Below, piece after piece: positions 1 to 10,504 of a DNA stretch of 64,000 nucleotides. The position numbers and the translations under genes were made by a program. Origin of the DNA: Hexactinellida sp. DTS-2022 (lineage: Eukaryota > Porifera > Hexactinellida). Numbering within the stretch: position 1 is the first letter of the stretch; the number at the start of each line of letters is the position of its first letter. The stretch spans positions 1,178,001-1,242,000 of the forward strand of contig JAPNXP010000017.1 in NCBI GenBank assembly GCA_028753945.1, given 5' to 3'. The notes beneath the pieces were generated by a model, which did no database searches, had not been told where the DNA came from, and was given only the letters and a program-made list of their open reading frames with translations.

Positions 1-12
1 GTGAACAAAGGT

Positions 13-633
13 GGGGCCTGACTGAATGGTGGAAATGGTGGAAAATGGCTGAATGATGGGACCATCTTTATAATAATTTATATTAGTGATAGTATAACCT
101 TATAAAGAATCACTTCTATCTTTTCTCAACACCAGAGACTTATATTCTGTGCGATAAACACCCATTTAAAAATTTTATACTACGCAGGTGCAAATCTCCA
201 TCCCTCAGTAGTATTTATTGTCCTCAAATTTCATATTATATTTATTATATTATTTACTACTCTATATTATATTGCCACCATTCTAATCTATCTTAGTATA
301 TAGGGATGCCCTATTGGCATGGAAGATGTGCGACGTCCGTACAATTCAGCAAAATATATTAGGCCAATATAATGAAAATAGGTACAGGTACAGAGGTATA
401 TTTTGGGATTGAGATTGCACCTGCGTAGTATAAATTATTAAATAGGTGTTTATCGCACAGAATATAAGTCTCAATGGTGAGCAAAGTTAGAAGTGATTCT
501 CCATATAAAGTTATACTGTCACTAATATAAATTATCATAAAGATGGTCCCATCATTCAGTCATTTCAACGAAAATTTAGAAAATCCACCATTCTCAGATG
601 TTTTCCACCATCTTCCACCATTCAGTCAGACCC
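13..633. mobile_element. Foldback MITE, 8-bp TSD
   Basis: A 621-bp element with inverted arms of roughly 200 bp. The left end starts GGGGCCTGACTGAATGG and the right end finishes CCATTCAGTCAGACCC. It is flanked by the direct repeat ACAAAGGT at 5-12 and 634-641. No coding capacity is visible. GG-rich termini with an 8-bp duplication fit Merlin- or Mutator-like non-autonomous elements, but the superfamily is not certain. Confidence 0.75.
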
Positions 634-1046
634 ACAAAGGTTTATAATGGATATTATTCAAATGCTTACTCACCTTTACTGTAATAGTTAATTGGATCTG
701 AAAATGAAGTAGTCATGTTTGAAATTATCCTTATTAGATAAAACCAAAGTGATCACTAAAACAATAATTATTTTAAATATTTATTAATCATGAAATAGCT
801 AATAGGAAGCACTATAAAAGTGCCCTTATCAAATGGAAATATTATTACATATTAATTGATTGCACCTGAAAATACAAGCAAAAAGTTTAACTCTTAAATA
901 CAGTCAAACCTCAAACATCCGGACCTCCAAGTTCCGGATACCTCTATCAACCGGGCAACATTTTTGTTTAAGTTCCAAATTAAGTCGCCATTTTTTTGGC
1001 AATTAGCCCCGAAATTTAATTTATCTTTGCAATTTGAATGTCAAAC
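634..1046. other. Spacer, no gene seen
   Basis: AT-rich spacer. At 901-930 a pogo-like terminus (TACAGTCAAACCTC) begins, probably the end of an older element into which the downstream transposon inserted. No gene is visible. Confidence 0.4.
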
Positions 1047-1050
1047 ACGT

Positions 1051-1237
1051 TGTTTTGCAGAAATTGGTCCCCCCTACGAAATTGGCCCGGGGGGACCAAT
1101 TTCTGCAAATATTGATTCTGATGCAGATATTGGTCCCCCCTGCAGAATTTGGTCCCCCCTACTTAGTTTGTATAAAAGCATTCATTTACCACAAGTTATG
1201 ATGTCTCATGATTAATTAAAATTATTAATGCTACAAT
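1051..1237 (+). repeat. Left TIR of Ginger element
   Basis: Contains repeated GGGGGGACCAA / TTGGTCCCCCC words that form internal palindromes, plausibly transposase-binding sites. It is the inverse of 4411-4597. Confidence 0.85.
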
Positions 1238-1464
1238 AATACTGTGATCTGATAGATCATGAATTAGTACTTTAGTAGTGCTTCTTAACGGAACTATTAG
1301 GAAACTATTGTGTATTTTGGAAGTTGCGTATTTTGTTTCATCACTCAGAATTACTACATACTATAAAAGCACAAACATCACAAAATTTACATACTATAAA
1401 CCAAAAATATTTCATCTTCATATCTAAAAATCTAAGTTAATTGTTCAACTAGTCAAAAGTTCGA

Positions 1465-4129
1465 ATGAATGCTCTCGATTACGAAACTATCGAAAACTAC
1501 CTGAAGTTGCAATCCTATCCTGTCGATTCAAACAAAAATTCCAAAAGACTATTACGTAAGAAGGCCTCTAGTTTTGGCATTAAATCTGAACAATTAGTTA
1601 AGCCCACAGGAGATTCCTTTCCCTTGTTATAAAAGCTGACAAGCTACCAGATATACTCAGAGAAATTCATGACAATAATGGTCACCAATGTTTCCGTTAT
1701 TCTTATGGTATTGCTAAGGAGAGGTATTATTGGCCAAAGATGTATACTGAGATACAAAACTACGTCATAACTGCATTCGATGCCAAAAGAATCAACCCTG
1801 CATAAAATCTCCATCGATGCCTCTGCAACCACTCCCCGTGATAACTAAGGTTTGGTTTAGAGTTGGCATGGATCTAACTGGCCCCTTAATCGAATCGCAA
1901 GGATACTTGTACATCCTTACTTTCATTGACCATTTCACAAAATGGATAGAAACTCGAGCTCTGAGAACAAAAGATGCTAAAGAAGTAGCAAAGGGTGTAT
2001 TTTCAATTTATTGCAGACAAGGTGCTCCCGTACAAATTATTAGTGACAACGGTTCCGAATTTACTAATATAATATCTAAAACCCTACAAGAAGTACATGA
2101 TTGTAAGTTAATCTTTTCATCGCCTTACCATCCACAGACAAATGGTCTTGTAGAGTCTGCACATAGGGCCATAAAAAGAGCTCTAATTAAATCCCTTGGC
2201 GAAAAGCGGGAAGACTGGTCCCATTATTTAGAGCAAGTAACCTTTTCACTGAACATTCGACCGCGAGAGACTACAGGTTATTCAGCTTTCGAATTAATGC
2301 ACGGGAGTCGAAAACCGCGCCTTCCGAACGAAGCCGAAAACCTATCATTTCTCTACCCTGATGTCTCCCTTGAAGGTACTTCACTCATAAATGAAGACGA
2401 CGAATTGGTGCAACATATGAACACTGAGCAGGAACACTCTTTTCAACTGGCCGGTGAAAAACTCCTTAAGTCTAAGAAGGTAATGAAAAAACAATACGAT
2501 AAGAAAGTAAACAAAATTTCAAAGGAATTTCAGATCAATGATCAAGTATTCATAGAAAACCTGTCCAAAAAGAGGAGCCAAGGGGGAAAGTTACAAGATA
2601 AGTGGATTGGTCCATATCCTATCACGAAGGTAACTAAAAGTACATTGCAAGTTTTCAAAAATAAAACTGTACAAAGTGTCAAAAAATCAAAGGCCAAGAT
2701 ATTGAAAAGACCTCGTCCAGATCCAATTGTTGATGCTTCTCCTATAAAAAGTATCAAGTCAGATTTAATTGAGGAAAATCTTTCTTCCTTTAATGAAGAT
2801 ATCCTCACAACATCTTCATTGTTCATAGGTCAAGAAGAAATTGTCTTTGCAACTCCAGAACAAAATGATACACGCACTAAAGCAGAGATAATGGATCAAC
2901 TCTTATCTATGAAGACACAAGTTATTGAATCAATTCGTACAAATACTCCACTTTCGTCCCTTCATGAAGAACTTCACAAGAAGCGTGATATGGATTTCCG
3001 AGATTTGCTAGACTGGAAAAACCAATACTTTCCGTCAGCATACGAAATAAATAGTGAAGTTACTAATTCTGACACCAGTTTGGAAATTTCTGAAATATTA
3101 TGCGAGTGGTATCTAGAAAGTTATAACGTAAAAATTCCAATTTTCCAATTCACTGATGGAGACTTCAAATTTTCATCACATTGGGGTAAAGAGAGTATGG
3201 ATTATTCCACCAAGGTTCTACTTCCCGTTGTCCAACAACTGTTATGTAGTGCAAGTAAATTTCTAATTCCTGACGATTTAGCAACAACGCTTCCAGAAAC
3301 TGGATCCCCCTTATCATCAGAGTCGTTGGAAGATAGCTGTGTCACTTGGGGAGGAGAATATAATGGAATGACCCTCGTTAACACATGTTCCGTTGACAAT
3401 TTAATAACTGTGTTAAGTCTACATATGCAAACTCTCTCAAACTCGATTATGGTAGCTTCAATCTCGATATCTCCTGATCTCCAAACAATAATTGAGATGG
3501 TTAAGAGTAGAAAGTTTAATCAATTACGATGCTGGATGGCCAGCAAAATAAATTTACGACTGGTGGATTCTCAACTTGACTTTTTGGGATATGAAGGAAA
3601 TTTCCTTAAGTTACTGGTAGATTGTAACCTTTGTTCTAATCACTACATTGTTACTTTCCAATGTTGGAGTTGCTGCTATACCTCAGAAAAGCGGCTTAAC
3701 TTGTCTTCAATCTATAAATTTCAAGATAACTGTCAAAAGACGATAAATAATCATATTAACTCAAGTTTTCACTGTCTTAAATGTAGGGACACGGGAGCCA
3801 ATATTGAAATTATCTCACAGGAATTTTGTTCGGTTCCACCTCTCCTAATCCTAGAAGTGGGCCATCTACATGTGAACCAGAACATTGAAAAAACTCAAAT
3901 AGATGAAAATGTAGTAATTCTTCATCAAGATAAACATCTACATTATAACATAGTAGGATACACTATACATGCTGGCTTACACTTCTATATGAAAATAAAG
4001 TACGGGGGTTATTGGTATAAATATGATGGATTGGAAAACCCTAAAATCATCAAGATGGAGAAGGATATAATGCTAGGTCGCATTAATTGTATCCTTTACA
4101 CATTGAGCGACAAAACGAAAAAACCCTGA
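1465..4129 (+). CDS. Ginger integrase with USP-like C-terminal domain
   Basis: The main uninterrupted frame is 1817-4129 (770 codons from the first ATG), ending TGA. Numbering from that ATG, a DDE catalytic triad sits at D19 (MDLTGP), D77 (SDNGSEF) and E113 (GLVESAH), giving D-57-D-35-E as in retroviral and Gypsy integrases. An upstream H2C2 zinc finger is recognisable at about 1635-1800 (HDNNGH, RYYWPKM, CIRCQKNQP). It lies in a different frame from the N-terminal start at 1465, and the frame shifts again near 1772, so the N-terminus is split over three frames. After a low-complexity linker, residues about 511-760 resemble a USP/C98-type peptidase: a Cys box (NTCSVDN, C524), two CxxC pairs and a His box (HAGLHFYMKIK, H718/H722, then WYKYDG). 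The integrase call is strong; peptidase identity rests on motif order only. Confidence 0.75.
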
Positions 4130-4410
4130 GTGACGTTAGTTTTATTTAGTCTAACATAACAATAAAGTTAGAAATTAACTATTGATGTGTTAACAAACTT
4201 GTTGTGTTAATCAGGTCTGTTCCTTGCGGGGCGGGGCGGGTCAAGCAACAGTAAATGCGGGGCGTGTGACGGTGTGGGATCCACTTTTCGACTCGAGCAG
4301 ATCACTAGTATATATTACGCAATTCGCTGAATTAATTGATTAGGATATGATAAGCTTCTTTTGTTTTGAATGCTTTGGCTTCTGACAAATACGTATATCA
4401 TTTTCGGATG

Positions 4411-4597
4411 ATTGTAGCATTAATAATTTTAATTAATCATGAGACATCATAACTTGTGGTAAATGAATGCTTTTATACAAACTAAGTAGGGGGGACCAAA
4501 TTCTGCAGGGGGGACCAATATCTGCATCAGAATCAATATTTGCAGAAATTGGTCCCCCCGGACCAATTTCGTAGGGGGGACCAATTTCTGCAAAACA
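4411..4597 (-). repeat. Right TIR of Ginger element
   Basis: Reverse complement of 1051-1237 with a single visible mismatch. Confidence 0.85.
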
Positions 4598-4601
4598 ACG
4601 T

Positions 4602-5490
4602 TACTAAAGGTAGAACCACCCTTATCTGGGCAGTATATATTTGTTTGGATTGGCCATATTATTAGTGCAGCGGCACAACCATACAATTGTTCATTTTTTA
4701 ATAAAAGCACCAAAATTTGTACACATGTACTTTGATGTAGTGCGAACATTTTTGGATTTTGAGGCAATTGAAAGAATGTCTCTATCGGCCATAACAGCTC
4801 GCCAAAGTAACCACGTCCGATAGTGTTCGCTGGACTTGTCTCCCATAAAAACTTGTTCAAATTAAGTTATATCGTCTTTTTATTGTTGAATTCGGTTTCG
4901 AAGTAAAATTTCCGATAATTTGATGTATCACATGACCATATTTTGAAGAATTTTTCCATTGCAACGCTGGAATGTATCAGGAATGTGTAAAAAATTCCAT
5001 TCTCCAATTGTGTCCTTATCCAATCGAGTGACCCCTCTTTCGACTCCACTCAACTACCTGAGTATAATTATACACATACCGACCGTGTAAAACGTGATAT
5101 GATAAAAATTATTTGATATTTATGGTAAATCACGGTGAATCTCGAATAATTTTATCAAATCGCGTATCAATTCTACTCTTGTATAATACCCTGGTCTAAC
5201 ACATTCGGAAATTTGCAAACAGCGAATTGTATATTCAATATCAGAAATTCATGAGATAATGAAGAGATGTAGACCACCAGCATTCTCAGAGACTTCGTGT
5301 GGAGTTGAAACAAGATACCATTATTTAACACTGGCCTAAAATCTTAATTGGGCCTAGAAACCAGACGATAATCGGTATCGACCAGACCTAACACCTCATT
5401 TGTTTAGAAATATTAATAAAGATATTTACAAAGAGTATTAATTAATTACAGAATTAACTATCAGTCAGGAACATCAGATATCCAGAGAGA
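4602..5490. other. Intergenic, no gene seen
   Basis: The first ~230 bases look like the other half of the older pogo-like element interrupted by the Ginger insertion (for example the complement of CCCAGATAAGGGTGG near 4620-4640). The rest is AT-rich with no coding pattern. Confidence 0.35.
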
Positions 5491-6651
5491 TTAGAATACA
5501 GTTGCTTTAACCAAGCTAGGACCCCACGAGTCGTACTCAGATCTAGTAACCCAGTTAGAGAAGCTGGAGAGAGAGGCTAGGACAGAGCCGCCTATCCAGG
5601 CCTGGTACTTCCTCTCGGGAGGGCTTATCACTTTAACGCGAGACTTGGGAGGAGACAGGCTAGCTATCTCCTTCTGTATCCTCTCGTGCATCCCAGACAA
5701 GAGTGTGTTGCCACCAGTCAGCAGTATGTTACTAGACAGGTCCCTCCTGGTGTCGGTTGGGCAGTCCCTCAGTGAGCTGTAGATCAGGTGCTGGATGCCC
5801 TCGTGGTCTCTCCCCAGGTGTGTCCGAGGCTGGAACAGACACTCGGCGCACTCGAACAGCTGACGGCCCACTGTTATCTTGCTGCAGTCAGGGAGCGTGT
5901 ACTCCTTCTCCGTCTCGGGTCGCCACACTGCCCAGCTGTCGGCCATGTCTTGGTTGAAGTCGTAAGACACGCGTGCCAGGCGCTCCTTGATCTCCCGCAC
6001 CACCTGCCTCTCCGCCGAGGTCCGGAAGTAGCAGCCTCTCTCCGTGAGCAGTCTGGCCAGGTAGTCAGTGACGTCACTCCCTCCCAGGTCCAGTCTCCGC
6101 ACGGCCCCCGGAATGGGGTACCCCTCGTAGACAGGCAGCACAGACGTGACCCCGTCCCCTGAGCTCACGACGAGACCCGTGTTCCTTCCTCCTGTCGCGT
6201 ACAGGCACAGCAGAGAGTCTGTCTCCACACAGAATTGTCTTACACCTAAGCTTTCGAAGAACAGCTGGGATAGCATCTCACGATTTGATTTAGGATTCAA
6301 AACAGATTCTGTTACCAACACGTCGCACTCCTTCGGAGATACTCTCAGCAAATTATTGAAAACATGACTCATCAGTTTATCGAATCCATCCCAGTCCCTG
6401 ACCACTCCCCGCTCCACCACAGATCTCAGATTCAGGAAAGAACTATTACACAATGCTTCGTCTCCGAAATAATTCCTAGTCGGATCAACGCCTATCATTA
6501 CTGGCTCAGTGCTAGCACTGTGTCTCCCTATCAAACTAGGTTCAAGATATCTAGGCGCGTCGTCTCCGGCAAAACCTGCCTTTATACTCGAGCTACCTAG
6601 ATCTAATACAACCACGGAGGAGCCATTAGAGCTGTTGGAAGAAGTCGACAT
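5491..6651 (-). CDS. Divergent actin-like protein
   Basis: Intronless frame of 386 codons, close to the 375 of conventional actin. Actin signatures run in order: phosphate loop 1 (KAGFAGDDAPR), NPKSNRE, SGDGVTSVLP, RLDLGGSDVTDYL, LLTGGNTLLSGM, PPERKYQAWIGGSVLASL and a C-terminal GPSLVKATVF. Aligned to actin from memory, Q137, D154 and H161, which position the hydrolytic water and metal, appear as D, S and S. It is therefore unlikely to be an ordinary ATPase-cycling actin. There are no large insertions as in ARP2, ARP3 or nuclear ARPs. The start chosen is the ATG before STSSNSS. The longer open frame upstream runs into a TA-flanked MITE and is not convincing. A lineage-specific orphan actin-related protein fits best; an expressed retrocopy is the alternative. 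Confidence 0.88.
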   Translation of the reverse strand: MSTSSNSSNGSSVVVLDLGSSSIKAGFAGDDAPRYLEPSLIGRHSASTEPVMIGVDPTRNYFGDEALCNSSFLNLRSVVERGVVRDWDGFDKLMSHVFNNLLRVSPKECDVLVTESVLNPKSNREMLSQLFFESLGVRQFCVETDSLLCLYATGGRNTGLVVSSGDGVTSVLPVYEGYPIPGAVRRLDLGGSDVTDYLARLLTERGCYFRTSAERQVVREIKERLARVSYDFNQDMADSWAVWRPETEKEYTLPDCSKITVGRQLFECAECLFQPRTHLGRDHEGIQHLIYSSLRDCPTDTRRDLSSNILLTGGNTLLSGMHERIQKEIASLSPPKSRVKVISPPERKYQAWIGGSVLASLSSFSNWVTRSEYDSWGPSLVKATVF

Positions 6652-6730
6652 TCTCACTATTAGAGCAGCATTGGTTCTATACACTGTAGTCGGTATGACG
6701 AAATAAATCGAATAACCAAAAATATAAATA

Positions 6731-6924
6731 CAGTCAGGTCTGCTTATTATGAACAATATTTCGTCTGCTTAATATGAAGATTTTTTATTATGAACAAATC
6801 CTACGGTCCCAATTTAACAACTTGCATAGAGTTTGTCTTAAGTTGAGTTCGCTTATTATGAAGTCTCTCTATTATGAACACAAATTTTGGTCCCTTGAAT
6901 GTTCATAATAAAAGAACCTGACTG
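6731..6924. mobile_element. TA-flanked pogo/Tc1-like MITE, copy 1
   Basis: 194 bp, TIR CAGTCAGGTCTGC... / ...GAACCTGACTG, flanked by TA on both sides. The interior repeats TTATTATGAA words. Copies are also at 11143-11331 and 20897-21043. Confidence 0.7.
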
Positions 6925-7016
6925 TAGTTCAATTTTTTTAGTACTGTGGAACATTGATTATATACCGTAGTCATAAAATCACCTAATCCATGTTGCAGTA
7001 AATTACTACTAAAAAT

Positions 7017-7662
7017 CTAAAATTACAGCTGTGCCGATAGCTGTAATTTTAAAATGTGTTAAGCGATTTCAGAAAGGTGTTTCGCAAGAAAACGACCCTT
7101 CGTGTTTGGAATTTTCCTTTTAGCTCACTCATTTCAGAGATATTCGAGGAATTCGTGAAGGGATCCATTAGCTAAGCCCAGAAGGTACAAAATAAGATCG
7201 ACAGATGTCTTCATCACGTAAATACTTCTCACATACGAATGTGTTTGGGTGAATATCTCATATATTAAAAAGTCGAGAGATCATGCTCCTACAGTCGAGA
7301 GAGCATGCTACTACACGAGTGACACATAAGCGTACACAAAAGCTATTTAAACTCTACTTTCAGAGTTATTCATAATTTCGAAAGTTAACATGCCAGAAAT
7401 GACTAAGGGAAATGCTTGAATATCTCTGAAATGAAGTGAGCTAAAACGGAACTTCCAACTCACTAAGGGTCGTTACATTCCGAAACACCTTTCTGAACTG
7501 GTTTAACACCTTCATAGTGATGATGACATGGCGAAAAAATCCCAAATTGCAGCTGTGCAGACACCATTTTCTTTTGGAGGCACTACTAGTTACCCAACCA
7601 CCAAATGTAGTGCCCAAAGGGAAATGCGTCGGCACAGGCTGCAATTTGGGATTTTTAATATT
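7017..7662. repeat. Compound foldback repeat
   Basis: Inverted arms at about 7066-7147 and 7418-7501 share TTTCAGAAAGGTGTTTCG and CATTTCAGAGATATTC. A flanking hairpin word ATTACAGCTGTGCC occurs at 7023 and, modified, at 7545-7650. Related sequence occurs at 45230-45490 and 61980-62060, so this is a dispersed family. Confidence 0.55.
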
Positions 7663-7773
7663 TTATTCTAAAACACTAGTGAACTATTTATATATGTCAA
7701 AAAATATTATGGGGACTTGACTCCCGAAACCCCCTTATAAATCGCTGGCTATGCTCGCTTTTTTCATGGGCAT

Positions 7774-9021
7774 GTCACGAAATATTCGGTCCGGGGTAAA
7801 TTTGGTCCGGCCGGACATAAAATTTCCCGGACCGAATATTTCAGACATTTTTCGTCCGGGTTGATTCTTAATATTATTTTAGAAAATTGACAGTTAATTG
7901 AATTTACTAAGAATTATTTGAAAATCTACTATAGTACGCATTTAGCAGGGGTCTTCATACAATGGTTCGCGAGTTGAACGTGGCTCACAAGTATGTTGTG
8001 TGTGACTCCATTAACTTGCTGTATATTCTTGTTATGAGTATATAATAGACTAATAGTTAGTGCAGTGCCTCTCAATTAATTTAACTAAGCGAGGATTGAT
8101 GTCTGTCTATCTGTCTGTTTGTAGCACAGGCTCCAGGGGTGGTGAATCTGCTGTTAACAACCATTTTGGCTGTTTTCTGTTAACAGCTAAGAATTCGTCC
8201 CCAATTGGCATTAAACTTAACTGCATTTAAGTCGTCTTTAAGTTGTTAATTAACGCCAATTTAAGCTGTTAACAGCCCATTTTGAGCTGTTAACAGCCAA
8301 TTCAATAATTGTATCAGTAAAAATTAAGCAAAGAAAATTATACTCAAAAGTGTTTAAATTCGAATTGTAAATCGTATTTAAATAACAATGAAATTTGAAA
8401 CTAAATGATTATATAATAATATTTCAATTATTGCATTGGTCAGCATCTAGCTGTTAACAGCCAGTGGCTGTTAACAGCTTGGCTGTTTCCATCCCTGAGC
8501 ACAGCACGTTCGGTATGAACCAGTGACTGTAGAAAGTCGAGACTGGTATCAAAATTGTGCAATGTTTAAAAACCTGTGACCTGAAAAACAGCATACTCCG
8601 CTTAAAAGATCCACCGGACGAAAAAATAATGATAAACTAGACAACTCTTCCCGTCAATTTTCTAACAGAACACATTACATTCTGTCTATTTTCTGTTATA
8701 CAATGCATATTCGAAGAATATATATTATCTTTTCAGTGGGGTTGAATTGGGGCAATCAAATGCAAGATATCTTAACATTCTAAAATAATATTAAGAATCA
8801 ACCCGGACCAAATATTTCTGATATCTTTGGTCCGGCCGGACCGAAAAATAGCCCGGACCAAAAACATCTGAAATATTTAGTCCGGCCGGACATTTTGCAA
8901 ACCCGGACCAAAAATGTCTGAAATATTCGGTCCGGGAAATTTTATGTCCGGCCGGACCAAATATTTCTGATATATTTGGTCCGGCCGGACCAAATTTACC
9001 CCGGACCGAATATTTCGTGAC
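7774..9021. mobile_element. Foldback element built on GTCCGGCCGGAC
   Basis: The left arm starts GTCACGAAATATTCGG and the right arm ends CCGAATATTTCGTGAC. Both arms carry repeated palindromes of the GGTCCGGCCGGACC type and the inner word TTGATTCTTAATATTATTTT. A second palindromic element (8140-8490) sits inside. No ORF is convincing, so it is non-autonomous. Confidence 0.65.
8140..8490. mobile_element. Nested AGCTGTTAACAGC palindromic element
   Basis: The perfect palindrome GCTGTTAACAGC and close variants recur at least six times, concentrated at the two ends. It lies within the foldback element 7774-9021. Confidence 0.5.
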
Positions 9022-9023
9022 AT

Positions 9024-10193
9024 ATCAACTGTCAATGTTACTGAAATCCTACAATATGAGAATTGATCAATACTGTATTTCCTATTGTTGATCAACTGCA
9101 AGCGGTCTAGTTGATCAATTGCAAACATTGATTGATCAAATGCAAACCTTGTCAATTTGATGAATTGCATACTGTTGTAGTTGATCAATTGCAACACCCT
9201 CCCATTATTACACTGTGAAATAATATGAAGTGATAAATCCATCAGAGCCTAAAAGAACGAGTCCCGGGATGTAAAATATATGTTAAACAATACAAGAAAT
9301 GCGCCATCAGTTAATGTTGTGCGCCGGTCGTGCGCCCCCAGTTCAAAAACTCTAGCTACGCCCCTGAATTCGGTTAAGACGTACCACCTTGGGAAACAAG
9401 AAAAAGTACGTACTAACCGAGGTACGTCTTATCCGTTGCATAATCCTTAAGTCGAAATACTGAGTTGTTCAACATACCCTACAATACGATGTATTGTAGG
9501 GTATTCAAGTCTTTAACGTACTTAATGATATGATTAATGTATTTTAGTTGTTACCTACTCACTTGAACCAAATACTAACTGAGTTCTGCTGATAGTTTTC
9601 TAGAGTACGTACTAACCGAATTAAAATATATAGATTTTATTTACTTGGGAGTAAAATTTGGTACGTCTTATCCGAGTACGTATTAACCGAATCATTTATA
9701 ATGGAACAGATAGGAGAAAAAAATCGGTTATTAGAGAACATTACGTAGTATCCGAGAGTACGTACTAAGCGAGTTCCCTGTATCTTGAAAATTTGGGCTG
9801 ACATAATTCAATGTGTTTTCATACTGTTAATCAATTTATTTTCCACTCTCAGGCAGCAAAATAAATTCAGTCACTAATTACAACCTAACTACAATTAGTA
9901 ATATTATTAATGCTCCAAATAAAGATAGAACGAATAGCGATGATATTATTGTATTATCTTGAGAACAACAGCTGAGACCACAGCATATACAAATATAAAT
10001 AATCCTGCATTTATGTACACTAATGGCCTTTCGGGGTTAGAAGTGCAAATAATTTCGCGCATTGCAGGCAGAAGGACCGAGAAAAGGCGGTGAGTAGAAG
10101 CTTAAAAGTTCTCAGTGAGGTTAAAAATCCTTACGAGATGTAGGATTGTTCCTAGAATTAAATCGGCTTAAAAATGTCAAGTGTGACGAGCGG
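9024..10193. other. Repeat-rich spacer
   Basis: A degenerate cluster of TTGATCAA(T/C)TGCAA words lies at 9059-9190. A TIR-type repeat at 9365-9780 is the inverse of the element at 38631-38894 (shared words include GTACGTACTAACCGA and TACCTACTCACTTGAACC). The remainder is AT-rich with no gene. Confidence 0.45.
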
Positions 10194-10504
10194 CTAGGTG
10201 AGCATCGCGGGGAAGCGCTTCTTGATGGCGTGAGGCCCCAGCATTATGGAGTGCAGGTACCGCTTCATCGCGTCATCTTCCGCAACGTCTACCGCGAACT
10301 CGCCGCTAGAATTCCACAGAGAGGTGCGAGCGCCACTCTCTACGAGGAACTTTGCTATTTTCAGGTTCCCGACCGCACTGGCTGCGTGCAGCGGCGTCCA
10401 CCCGTCCCGGTCTCTGATGTTGACGTCTGCTCGCCCCTCCGAGACCAGCGTGTAGGTGAGCAGGTCGTTCTCCTCCAGCACCGAGTGGTGCAGGGCCGTT
10501 ATGT
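10194..10504 (-). CDS. MYPT-like gene, last exon
   Basis: Ankyrin repeats ITALHHSVLEENDLLTYTL and VNIRDRDGWTPLHAAS, then AVDVAEDDAMKRYLHS. Stop TAG at 10194-10196. The C-terminus follows the ankyrins closely, so there is no MYPT-style long C-terminal tail. Confidence 0.83.

Larger units (their letters stand above)
1051..4597 (+). mobile_element. Ginger-type DNA transposon
   Basis: A 3547-bp element bounded by 187-bp terminal inverted repeats at 1051-1237 and 4411-4597. By eye the repeats differ at one base (C or T in the GG[C/T]CCGG block near 1085). Ends are TGTTTTGC and GCAAAACA, flanked by ACGT at 1047-1050 and 4598-4601. ACGT is itself palindromic, so the boundary could extend into it. 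The element encodes a retroviral/Gypsy-like DDE integrase but has no reverse transcriptase, protease or direct LTRs. TGT...ACA ends, long inverted repeats, a 4-bp duplication and a Gypsy-like integrase are the known hallmarks of Ginger transposons. The near-identical ends imply recent insertion. Confidence 0.85.

Noticed and set aside
964..1215. 83-codon ORF at the window start
   Set aside because: It lies mostly in the left inverted repeat of the Ginger element; its mirror exists in the right repeat, so it is not a gene.
1051..4597. LTR retrotransposon or endogenous retrovirus
   Set aside because: Terminal repeats are inverted, not direct, and there is no reverse transcriptase, protease, gag or primer-binding site. 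Integrase-only content fits Ginger.
4447..4860. 137-codon minus-strand ORF
   Set aside because: It spans the Ginger right repeat and adjoining pogo-like debris; no conserved motifs.
5491..6756. Longer start for the actin-like gene at 6756
   Set aside because: The extra 35 residues are encoded partly by a TA-flanked MITE and do not resemble any actin N-terminus.
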